From contig JAJEKV010000054.1 in assembly GCA_021234155.1 (NCBI GenBank), positions 2,203,574 to 2,267,573 of the forward strand: DNA of 64,000 nt, given 5' to 3'. The translations under genes and the position numbers were made by a program. Below, in pieces: positions 22,786 to 32,395 of this stretch (the first letter of the stretch is position 1; every line of letters starts with the position of its first letter). The DNA comes from Isoetes taiwanensis. Taxonomy: Eukaryota; Streptophyta; Lycopodiopsida; Isoetales; Isoetaceae. The notes beneath the pieces were generated by a model, which was given only the letters and a program-made list of their open reading frames with translations, was not told where the DNA came from and did not search any database.

Positions 22786-24101
22786 TCAATCTCTAATGTC
22801 ATGAAGACGGGAAGGTTTTTTGTCGAACAGTTTAAGAGCTACAGGGGAAGAGGCACCGCGGGGAGCAGACCCAGGAGAGAAAATTGAAGCTTTGGATCCA
22901 TTTTGAGGCGGCAAGAGCCATTTTTCAGGTGATGGATCGATCCGAGGAGGAGGAGTTGGAGCTGGAGGTGGAACTGGAGGTGGAGCTGAACGAGGAGGTG
23001 GTGTATGTGCTGCAGCGGCAGTCATTGCAGCTATGGCGGACATGAGCATTCGAAGGCCGACCTTGTTGAGTGTCCATGCATTTTTTATGCTTTCCTCCTT
23101 TTCCATTTCTTTATTTCCGCCTTCAGAAATGGTACCTCCTCCTCCTCCCTCCACGGCTTCCACTACTTTAGCAAATGCGTCTACGCTAGCAATTGCCACA
23201 CCTGGTTTTTTGGCGGAATCCTTTGGCGCAGCCCAGCTGTTCGCAACGTGTCGAGATTTGGTTATGGCGCCCTTTAGCAGAGATTTGGATAGCAGTTTTG
23301 AAACTGCAGACATCCGACGGACTTGTTGCACCCTTCTCGCCATTCTGCTGCTTGGATTTCTCCCTTTTCTTACCATTTCATCTGCCGCTGTTACTTCTGT
23401 GCTTGAGCTTAAATATGACGCACCGCCGTCGCTTCCTTGCCATATTTTCTTCCTCATTTGCCTGCTTAATCCATCCACCCTGCTTGCCATCGCATTCCAG
23501 TATCGTTCCGCCATTTCTTGCCTTGTCGGTCCTGCACAACATCCGCACTTTTTTTACAATCCATCACTAACCTAAACCCAAAAAATCATCCACTCACCTC
23601 CGATCTGCATCCGCATTTTTTACAATCCATCACTACATAAACCGAAAAAATCATCCACATACCTCCAATCTCCACATGAGATTCAAACGTCGAAAGATGT
23701 TTCATCGTCTCTTCGAATTTATGCAAAGAATGTACCGGAGTAGAATCTGGAAAAATCAGACCATAGATGAGGCCTGGAAGCGCAAAAGTATAGGAAAAAT
23801 CTCCCACTTTTATGACCGGGGAATCCTTTCCAATAGGCCATTCCACATCTTTAACAAGGGCGACTAATGCGGCAAGGGACGATCCCAAATGCCTCATAAA
23901 CACGAGAACAAAATCGCCGGACTGCATCAAAACGCTTTCTTCTCCGTCCACAAGGTAGAGCTGTGCCCCTTTTACCCGCACAAGTTGAGTATCTGTTCCT
24001 CCCTCCATTCCGCCTTTGTTATTGGTGCTTGAAAGCGGCGATACTAAATTATCTGTCGCCATCTCTGCACCTTCATCCTGTGCCGCAGCCATTGCCATCA
24101 C
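22786..24101 (-). CDS. ERD7-like senescence-domain protein (two exons)
   Basis: Exon 1 is 24101-23663 and exon 2 is 23531-22786, joined across a 131-bp GT-AG intron. The product would be 394 residues. Residues 41-118 hold VKGAQLYLVDGEES, DVEWPIGKDSPVIKV and FALPGLIYGLIFP, the conserved N-terminal block of plant ERD7/spartin-like proteins. Codon 147 is split by the intron and the frame continues GPTRQEMAERYWN into the senescence domain (about 150-330: RVQQVRRMSAVSKLLSKSLLKG, PGVAIASVDAFAKVVEAVE). A proline-rich tail (about 335-394) is lineage-specific. Known members bind membrane lipids and respond to cold, drought and senescence. Both exons are fully open, so it may be functional. I chose the first Met; Met4 or Met14 are alternatives. 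Confidence 0.85.
23532..23662 (-). other. ERD7-like intron with internal tandem duplication
   Basis: The intron consists of two near-identical units of about 65 bp, each starting GGAG|GT(A/G)(T/A)GTGGATGATTTTTT and ending in GCGGATG..(GC)AG. The second unit carries a complete alternative donor (GGAGGTGAGT at about 23600-23592), and the first ends with an alternative acceptor (GATGCAG). Confidence 0.75.
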
Positions 24102-24249
24102 CGGATCCGATCATACAAACAACCTGCAAAATTTTCTTCTAAATCTTGAAATTCTGAAGAAAGAACCGCCTCCTGATTTCAAAACCTTCACAGCGCCAAA
24201 ACCTTCAAAGCGCAAAATGTCGCAAATGGCAAAGCAAAAGAACTGAATG

Positions 24250-25200
24250 AAGAGCTATGGCGGTCATGGTAAGCTCGGAATTTCCTATTTCAGAAACCTG
24301 ATCAGAAACCAAGGAGCATTAAATAACGGAATGCGGAGGCAAAAACAAAGTATTATAGAGGTTACCAAGCCGGAGATCGCCGGAACACGCGTCTGGGAAC
24401 TTGGACAGTGTTCTTGGCACCTGTGTTGGGCATGCAGGCCCGCCCTCAATATGAGACACAAGTTTTTTTTACTTGCCCAGTTAGGTGATGCCATGTGGCA
24501 AACGATCGGAGCCGTTAGATGTGTGGCACATGAGAGGACCAATCATGAGCGGTCATGACGTGGGAGCATTGGTGGTATGGATACGACATGTGTCCTGTCT
24601 TGCACCTGGCATTATGCCATGCAGCTTTGCCCTATTAAAATTTGCACCCAAGTGGCCAATTTGTTTTGGCGCGACCGTTCAAAACCAACTTGAACACTAT
24701 GATTTGGCCCCTCGCCGCCTTCGCCTACCAATATCCACAAACTATTCCTATCCAAATTAATATATCTTGCACCACGTCATAGGCATGCCTCCAGCCTTTT
24801 TCGAAACTACCTCGTTTGCTAACAATAAAAGAAAAACATGTTGTCTTATGGTTTGGTTGCCCAATATTCTACGAATCTGCTCTAAGTTGGTGACCCTTAA
24901 CGTCCTTGGCCTCAGCATTTAGCTGTAGGGTTTAATCTCAGCCGTTGATCTCAAGATGTTATGTCCAGTAACATTATGTGGCCCAATCGGTTATGACCAT
25001 AACAAAGATGTTATGGCCATAACATTTCCTCTGATTTTCTTTCTTTTGGGCCCTCCGCCATAGCCAAGCAAAAATGGCAGGCAACAAATCCGTCGCCATA
25101 TAGCCCGGGCGGCCGGTTCTAACAAATCACGGGCAACAAATGCGGGCATATAGTTAAATCGCCCGTAACGATGCATGCAACCACCGCGACATCCGTCTCT
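24250..25200. other. Upstream region of the ERD7-like gene
   Basis: Bidirectional short frames only. The 5' leader of the gene should lie in about 24102-24250. I could not place a TATA box with confidence. Near 24960-25030, GTTATG(G/T)CC(A)TAACA phrases form short inverted repeats. Confidence 0.35.
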
Positions 25201-25207
25201 ACATTTC

Positions 25208-25345
25208 TGATTTACGTTTCTTTGGTAAAAATCCGTCTACAGTTCTGTTTCTTTGGCAAAAATCCGTCTGTTTCTTTGGCAAAAATCCGTCTACAGTTCT
25301 GTTTCTTTGGCAAAATCCGTCTACGATTCTCTGGCTTCATTTCTT
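25208..25345. repeat. Minisatellite of TTTCTTTGGCAAAAATCCGT units
   Basis: Five units of about 20-32 bp, each with TTTCTTTGG(C/T)AAAA(A)TCCGTCT, four followed by ACAGTTCTG-like or ACGATTCTC spacers. One unit lacks the spacer. Confidence 0.85.
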
Positions 25346-25785
25346 TGGCAAAATTACGATATCATCGCCTCCCCTGCTAACTGCGGCCAGATGCTGTTTT
25401 CAAAAGCGAACTATATCAGTCTCAAAAAGTTAGGTATCGCTAGGCTTTCAGAAGCTCGGTTTTAATGTTTTAGGCTGCTGAAATTCCCAACGGTCCTCTC
25501 CTAACATCTATAATCTTACTCATACAGAGCTTCTGTCGGCTTTTATCACGTTTTCTTGAAGGGGATGTTGATTCAGAAGATCTGCTGTAGCAGATGGAGC
25601 TGGCTCTATTTCAAGAACAAAGATGCGGGGAGGTGCTTTCCCTTTGTTTCCATTTAAAATCTATTGATGTGAGTATCGGCCTGCTGATTCTGTGAAGCTG
25701 TGATGCTTGAATATGGTGCTGGCTCCCCAAGCTTGAACTATGGCGGTCACTATGCTAAATGCTTCGGCCACAGGACGTTAAGGCC

Positions 25786-25942
25786 GATAACGTCCTCCCC
25801 TCGGAGTTATGGGCCAGGAAAATGGCCTCATGGCCATGTGGCCACGAAATTCCTCGGCCCGTGCTTGCGGCCTCGGAATTCGTGGCCACATGGCCACTCG
25901 GCCATTTTCCTGGACCATAACTCCTCGGGAGAGGACGTTATC
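25786..25942. repeat. 74-bp inverted repeat (foldback) with 9-bp loop
   Basis: Arms 25786-25859 and 25869-25942 are reverse complements over about 74 bp with only a handful of mismatches; the loop is CGTGCTTGC. The ends read GATAACGTCCTC / GAGGACGTTATC. Inside the arms ATGGCCATGTGGCCA phrases add local palindromes. It has the form of a foldback MITE or hairpin RNA precursor; no target-site duplication was established. Confidence 0.9.
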
Positions 25943-26459
25943 TACCCCTTCTCTCTATTTCTTTGTAGGCAATTTGACTTTTATGCCTCGTCTTTTCGGA
26001 ATCTTCCTCACTTGCTAGACAACTCCACAATGCAAGACTCCATTCTATTTTCGCAAGTTGAGGAATGTTCTCTTGTTGCCTATGGCAGAGTTTCAAATGT
26101 TGGTGCAATTCTTAACCTATGACACGCTCTCATCTTTTTTATTTCCTCTAGTATAATGATTCTCTTCTCTAGAGTAGTTCTTGTTGAAGAGCTTATCAAG
26201 TTCGTCGTGATCTTTCCTATATCAGCTCTTTTATTTTGCATGCGTAGTCTATATTGTGGCCGTCATAGTGCATTAAATGTCTTGTATTTAAACAAAGGGC
26301 ATAATTCTAAGAATCACTTTTTTTGTATGATAATATTTCAATTTGACTCAGTATGTTCTCTATAATTGCCTGAATAATTATCTATGCAATGCAATGGTTC
26401 AATGACCAACATTAAGTGAATATATCGACAGTCAATATAGCCCAGGGGATGCACCTAAG

Positions 26460-27470
26460 CTATAGGATGGATGGATGGATGGATAGGTAGATAGATAAAT
26501 TGGCCATGTGACCCAAACAGCAAAAGGGGCAGGGAGACCAAAAGCACAAGAAAAGGATAATGCTAATGCTAATGGTAATTTTGTGCTATTTAAATATTCT
26601 AGATAGCTAATCCAAGTATTGAAAGTCTAGAATGATTGCCTCCTCTGTACACTGCCCATTTCTTTGGAAGGCGGACTACCCTCACCTTGCAGAGCTCCTC
26701 CTGATGGTTACACAATTGAAGAGAGGAGAGGTCCTTCTCCTGTACTGACAAAGTAGTACCCCTGAGATGGTTGCCATGCTGAAGAACATGTTGGCGGCTG
26801 AGAGCATCTTGAAACCGAACCAAAAAAATGTCGAGGACGATCCGGTCTTGCCGCTCCCACCCGAGTAACGGAGATAACTCCAGCAACCTTCACATACATG
26901 ACGCTAGTGAAGAAATGCAAATTCTCATCCACAACTGAAAGGGCATTAGTCTGAAAGGGCATTCATCTGAGATAACTCCATCTAAAAGGGCATCTGTAAC
27001 TATAATATGCAAGTTCAAAGACCTAGTAGAAACAGACACTGAGACAGCCTGATTCTATTTGCTAGCTTGACGTTGTCACAACGCTTCTGCTGTAGCGATA
27101 ACTCTGACTCTAATGTCTGTACTGAAGCAGCATTTGTTCCCACATATAGGCCATCGGTATCTAGGACCAAAGCCTTTACTAACTGTAACAATTGTGTCCA
27201 TTCCACAATAGACACAATCATACATGCGGTTATCATCCCTCTCTAAGAATGATTAGTTTGAACCTGATCATGACGGGTAGGTGAAAAACATTGAACTTGC
27301 AGGTCTAGAGCACTTTGGAGATCCTCCTGATCTTGAAAGGTAAATGTGTCAGACCTGATCTCCGGTACTGGCTGTTGAGAACTAAAGATTCCTGCAATAT
27401 TAAATCTATTATTCTCGTTCAACAATGGCCTCTGAGGACCAAATAGTTTAGATGACAGAACATCTACCAC
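26460..27470 (-). pseudogene. Decayed LINE ORF1-like copy with (ATCC)n tail
   Basis: Read on the minus strand from about 27470: a variable N part, a coiled-coil-like segment (27236-27015: LESELSLQQKRCDNVKLANRIR), a piece with VTRVGAARPDRPR (about 26850), then VRFQDALSRQHVLQ, HLRGTTLSVQEKDLSSLQ and a basic end (26820-26640). This order matches LINE ORF1 proteins of the coiled-coil, RRM and C-terminal-domain type. A stretch with TTTGGGTCACATGGCCAATT then leads into (ATCT)(ATCC) repeats at 26505-26464. No ORF2 sequence lies between ORF1 and the tail. Frameshifts are frequent, so the copy is old. Confidence 0.55.
26465..26485 (-). repeat. (ATCC)n tail of the minus-strand ORF1-like element
   Basis: Five GGAT units on the plus strand, followed by AGGTAGATAGATA. 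This is the 3' end of the minus-strand element. Confidence 0.8.
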
Positions 27471-27504
27471 TGTCGGAGTGCCGAGCTCTTGAGGCTGGTG
27501 TTGA

Positions 27505-27850
27505 GAGTCTTTATCCAGCGGGAATTATTTCTCGTTTGAAAACCTCGAAAGCGCGCAAGGCTTGGGTCCCTCTTTTTATTCTCTTCTGTTGGACAGGTAT
27601 CTTAATGCTAGTTCTTCTTGTGATCGTCATGATAGAGTGCAAGCTTTTCAAAAGCCTTATTGAATCAGACACTAAAAATGTCGTTTGGACTTAGAAAACA
27701 TAACCAATCATGGCCATATCATACACCATCAGAAAGCCTTTGAAGAGAGATTTTCAATGGAAAAAGAAAAAATAATCCAAAACTGAGTCACGAATCAAGA
27801 GTTATGATAAAAACTATCTTACTGTCAAAACTGCATTGCATACATGGCAA
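27505..27850 (+). repeat. Unidentified repeat, copy 1 (second copy 39.40-39.77 kb)
   Basis: About 340 bp matching 39395-39765 closely, starting near GAATTATTTCTCGTTTGAAAA. It encodes in one frame SRLKTSKARKAWVPLFILF followed by a hydrophobic, membrane-like stretch and KLFKSLIESDTKN before a stop; this frame is largely kept in the second copy. The origin of the repeat is unknown. Confidence 0.75.
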
Positions 27851-27859
27851 AAAGGGGCA

Positions 27860-28770
27860 CCCATTCTGTAGACGAGGGAATTACTGCCCCGATGTTCTTG
27901 ATGCAGATTTTTGGAGCAGAGGAATTACGTATCCTTCCCAAGTCTAGCTTTTGGAATTTATCTCTTGAGAAGCAATATGTGGTTTCTAGCGGAAAATTGA
28001 GGGATAGCTTATACATTTGATCTTTGGTCTAGGAAGTTAGAACTTATTTTTTTAAAAAGAAAAATGCTCACATAAACTCATATTTGTTGCAATGTTGTTA
28101 ATACTAGATCTGTCCTATGATGGACCATTAAAGGGTATTTTGAAGGTTCACAAAAAAAAATCATATAAAATCAAGAACAGAAAAACTAGCCAAACCCTTT
28201 CTAGGAGTTCATATATGGCAGTCATGCTTCACAGAAAAATACACAAAAATGTATCAATTCCCCTTCTTGTAAGTTCTGCTCTAGCAAACCCAAGGGGGTC
28301 AAGTACCAAAAGCTTCATGTTCACACAAAGTAAAATTGTCTTGATGAAAAGATTTTTTTTATTTTTTTGGTTATAATGTTTTTTTTTTATACGAGATATA
28401 GAGCAAAGCACAAAAAACCACATCTTAATTCGAAGTCTATGAAGGAAGATAGAGCAATTCAAACATGACAGGGTCAACACTGTCCTCTACCTTCTGAGAA
28501 CCAATACTGGTTTCCAGAAAGCAGTTGTCATATAAAAACAACAGCTTTCAAAAGATCATTTTTGAGTTCAAATTTGGCATATAAGTAGTTCACGAGGTCT
28601 TCCATCCTATAAAAATATTTGTTGAGTTTGAATTTGATGTTTTGACTTTTACTTCTATTTTTAATTTTAGGGAATTTATACAAATGGATAGCATTGCTAC
28701 ATATGACTCTAGGTTGTCCTCCAAAAAATCACATTATGAAAGTTTATAAGGATATAAAACCAATGCAAAA
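27860..28770. other. AT-rich intergenic DNA
   Basis: No recognisable gene. T-runs near 28345-28390. It is the left flank of the LINE insertion at 28785. Confidence 0.45.
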
Positions 28771-28784
28771 ACAAGCTCGTGGAA

Positions 28785-29355
28785 CCTTGTTTGGTCTAAA
28801 TATAATCCTCCAAAGGTAAATGTTCTACTTTGGCAGGCGATTCATCGCTCTTTGAGAGTTAATGAGATGGTTCATCGCTTTAAGCCAGGAGTAAGCCCAC
28901 TTTGCCCAACGTGTGAGCGGTGCATTGAAACATTGGAGCATTGTTTATATTTGTGTGTAGAGCTGAGTAGTCTTAGGTCCCGGGCCGCATTCTCTTTTGG
29001 AGTATCTTTGGATAGTCGCACTTTCTTTTGGTATTTATCCAAATCGCTGGATCGCTTCTAAAAGGATTGCATTTCACATGGTAAAGTCTTGGCTAGTATG
29101 GAGTGTATGGAAGCGAAGGCGAAGAAAGGTCTTTTATGATAAGCATATTTCTTCTCAGGTGGTGCTTCAAGAAATTCGTAAGAAGTTGTATAATTGCTTT
29201 CAGATCTCCAATTGGCCTGATCGTATTAAAATTCCAATATGGAGTGATCATCTGAAAGTGATTGATGCTTCAGGGACATTTCTTACTTCTGGAAGTACTT
29301 TGTAATATTTTGAGTGTATAATATGAAGTAAAACACGTTCTTCAAAAAAAAAAAA
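28785..29355 (+). mobile_element. 5'-truncated L1-type LINE with target-site duplication
   Basis: The insertion is bounded by the direct repeat ACAAGCTCGTGGAA at 28771-28784 and 29356-29369, and it ends in a poly(A) run (about 29344-29355). The coding part is the end of ORF2: PPKVNVLLWQAIHRSLRVNE followed by CPTCERCIETLEHCLYLC (zf-RVT type, about 28900-28955), then a frameshift near 29050 and the terminal frame to a TAA at 29303-29305. The 3' UTR is about 40 bp. The clean duplication shows a relatively recent target-primed insertion. Confidence 0.9.
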
Positions 29356-29383
29356 AACAAGCTCGTGGAAAGAGCAAAAGACA

Positions 29384-29414
<31 letters not shown>

Positions 29415-30524
29415 GATATCTGTACCTGCCCATTACTGGTCCATAGTTCATTCAAAAATTGATAATATCCTTATCTTGGTCCATTTTAAGTTGATTTTTG
29501 GGACACGAGTAGCTCTTGAACCACTTTGTTCACAAAAAATATTTGTTGTTCATTATCTTGAGGATTGTACTAGATTATATAGCATCAATTATATTATATT
29601 TTCCATGTTTATTCTAGATTTGTGCCCTAAGGTGTGACTTTACAAAATCACATCCTCAAAATATCTCATGTCAAGAAGCCAACGCAAAAAGAACTAAGGA
29701 AAAATATGAAAAACTCTTACTATAAAAAATCAAGATAGACCGCTATCTGCAGTCCAGTTGCAGACCATCATTGGTCCAAATGATTGAAAGTTTAAAAATC
29801 ATTAATGGTGCCACCTTAATCTATTTTGATCTCAACATTCACATATAGTTTACTTGTATGATTCTCTATAGGATAAAATTAATTAATTAGGTTAGCTTGC
29901 ATAATTTAAGGGTAAGGTTGAAGCACAAAAATTTGAGAATTTATAGGGCATTTATAACCAATTGAACTTAGATGGACTTTCACTTACACCTTTCAAAAAT
30001 CATGTGATCGAAGCTAAAAAGCCATAGTATCATTCTATGGGGAAAAATAGTAAGGCTAGTGAGAGATATATGCTCTATACAATTGGTCTCGTGGACCATA
30101 TAAATTAAAACCTGAGAAATAACATGTTACTTTAACATGCAACTAGATATTTCTATTGCCATGAAAGATTTTCATCGATAAAAAATATAATATACATGAA
30201 AGCTAACTTATACGTAATATTATTTTACTTGGATGACAATGCTTTATAGCAGTAACATATATATGAAGTTTATGCTAGTAAGAAATAAGCAGATTTTATG
30301 GAATTTTTTTCAATAAGACCATATAACCTATATAAGAAATCTCTATGTATGTCATTTCTCACATTTTAAACTATTTTAAAGACATATTTAGGGAAAAGTA
30401 GTGTCTCTTTCTATGAATCAAAGAAGCATGTATGAAATGTTATATGGTCTATTTATATATTGTCATGGCTAAATATGGCAATTCGGCTGTTGTACATCAT
30501 GTTTGGATTCCAAAAATTTCATGG
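29415..30524. other. AT-rich intergenic DNA
   Basis: No gene recognised. A 27-bp A run (29388-29414) lies just before this stretch. GC content rises abruptly at about 30530. Confidence 0.5.
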
Positions 30525-30530
30525 TTACAC

Positions 30531-32389
30531 CACCGCCTAGCGCCTGCGCCATGGCCGACATCATGAAGCTCGCTCAGGGGGAAGCCTCGCAGCAGGCAGA
30601 AGCCCCACAGAGCCACGAGGCTTCCCCGGTACAGATCTAAGCGACCCTTGCGAAAAAGGCCCTCGCGCCAAAGACCGGCGAAGATCGAACCTCGCCAGAC
30701 CTCCCCCGCATCGGCAAAATTTTAACACCGTGGGGGTTTGGATCTGGATAAGCGGGGTTTTCGATTTGGTTTTGCGTAGAAGGTTTGATTTCGGATTGGC
30801 GGGGAGGGTTTTGGATTTGGATTGGTCAGGGGTTACGATTCGGCCAGTCTCTCTAACGGTGTTGCAAGGGGTTTTGGATTGGCAGGGGTTTTGGGTCCGA
30901 ATTGGCCAGGTTCAGGAATTGGCTTTGGATTGTACAACAGTGTTGGGCTTTGCCATACCATACCAGGCCAGCTTCGACCAAGTTTCCGGCAGCCGGCTTA
31001 TGAACCGCCAACCCATTACGAGGTTAAGGTCCGCCTTCGATTTCGGTTCTTACATGCTTAGCCGCCCGCACTTTGAACAGTTCACCACCCCCCTTGGCTT
31101 CGATTTTCCCTTTGCTTCGGCGTGCTTGCCTTGAGTTTTGATTCATAGCTTTGGTCCATAGGGTCGGTGATTTAGTCGTCTCCAGTTGCTTGCTTTGGCC
31201 TTCCTTTGCCTCGATTTCACCGGCTTGTGCCCTCCCTTATAGTTTCAAAGATGACCTCACGGATAAAGCGCTTGCTAGGAGACCCCCAAATCAAACAACC
31301 TCATCCCGGCCCCCAAATTTGCCTCTGCAAGAACCCTATGATTCCACCATTGCACCCTACCTTCAAGCAGCTCCTTTCTTTGGGCCCCAGCATCCCCTCC
31401 TGGCACACTTAGATGCACATTCTACTTCTGTTCGATGCATCTTCTGCAGCCTTCTGGCTAGGATTGATGCTCGGCTTTCAGTAATCTGCCCCGTGAATGC
31501 CGGGCCAGCATCCACATGGTACAGTCTACCGTTACTTTCACTCAGGCCTCTGCTCAGTTGCCACTAGTGGCCTGGTGCAACCTTCTGAGTTGTTTGCTCC
31601 AGTCGGGTGAGGGCACAAATCAGCCGGTCCCCAAAGACCGTCCTGCCGGGATTAAGCACAGTCCGACATCCCAGCATTTGCATTGCTCTACCGCTTTGCA
31701 CCTACCAGGCTGCGTGTGTGGTCGGTGGGCGATCTCCACCGCGCACCTCCACGGCACCAGATGGGTTGGTCGGGGCCTCGACACCAGATCCGGTGCCCAC
31801 CTCTGCCTCGGAGCCAGGTCCGAAGCCAGCAGCTAGGCCACATGCCCTGGCCTTGCGTCTAGTCGGCATTCCCGAGAACGGTGGGTGTTCCGGTACAGAT
31901 GAAGCACGGCAATTTTTCACTAGAAAGATGCATATCCAGCCGAAGGCGCCATCTCCGGCCTCGAAAGGGGAGCAAAGATGCCCGATCGCGGCGACACCTC
32001 TTAGTCCACTTTAGGGATGCCATCTCTCGCCGCATGTCCCGCTGCACGGCAATCATCCGGGGGACTACATTCTCCGTCCCCGAGGATCTTACTCCACCGC
32101 AATGCCTGCGAAAGGGGAATTGTGCCGGTTCGGAAACTCGCTTGTGGCGGCAGCAAGGCGATTATAGAGGGGGCAAAGCTATTATTCGGGATCGGGCCCT
32201 CCGGACCCGCGGGCGGAGAGCGCATAGCCCTGATTCTTATTATTGTTGTTGTTATTGGGCTTAGACCCCATGTTCTGTTTTTTGGGCTTCGGCCCTCTGT
32301 TCTATTAGGGCTTATGCCCCCTTTGTTTGTTCTGGTCCCATAACCCGATTGGGTTCCGTGGACGTTAAAACTTCTTCCTTCCTTCCTAT
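30531..32389 (+). mobile_element. ORF1-only, non-autonomous LINE derivative with (TTCC)n tail
   Basis: A GC-rich block of 1.86 kb with sharp edges in AT-rich DNA. It starts near an ATG (about 30551) opening a 29-codon frame, MADIMKLAQGEASQQAEAPQ onward. Long broken frames follow. At about 31840-32180 lies an ORF1-type domain: LRLVGIPENG, then FRDAISRRMSRCTAIIRGTT, FSVPEDLTPPQ and a basic stretch. The 3' UTR has repeated GGGCTT(A/C)G(A/G)CCC phrases and ends GGTCCCATAACCCGATTGGG, CCGTGGACGTTAAAA, then TTCC repeats. TTACAC at 30525-30530 and 32390-32395 may be a short target-site duplication. There is no endonuclease or RT. Confidence 0.6.
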
Positions 32390-32395
32390 TTACAC

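Noticed and set aside
23005-23575. Plus-strand open frames of up to 180 codons
   Set aside because: They are shadows of ERD7-like exon 2; the minus-strand frame has family motifs and matching splice phase.
32017-32343. Hydrophobic frame ending the 30.5-32.4 kb block as a membrane protein
   Set aside because: It comes from TTATTGTTGTTG and GGGCTT..CCC repeats of the 3' UTR; a neighbouring frame carries the ORF1-type motifs.
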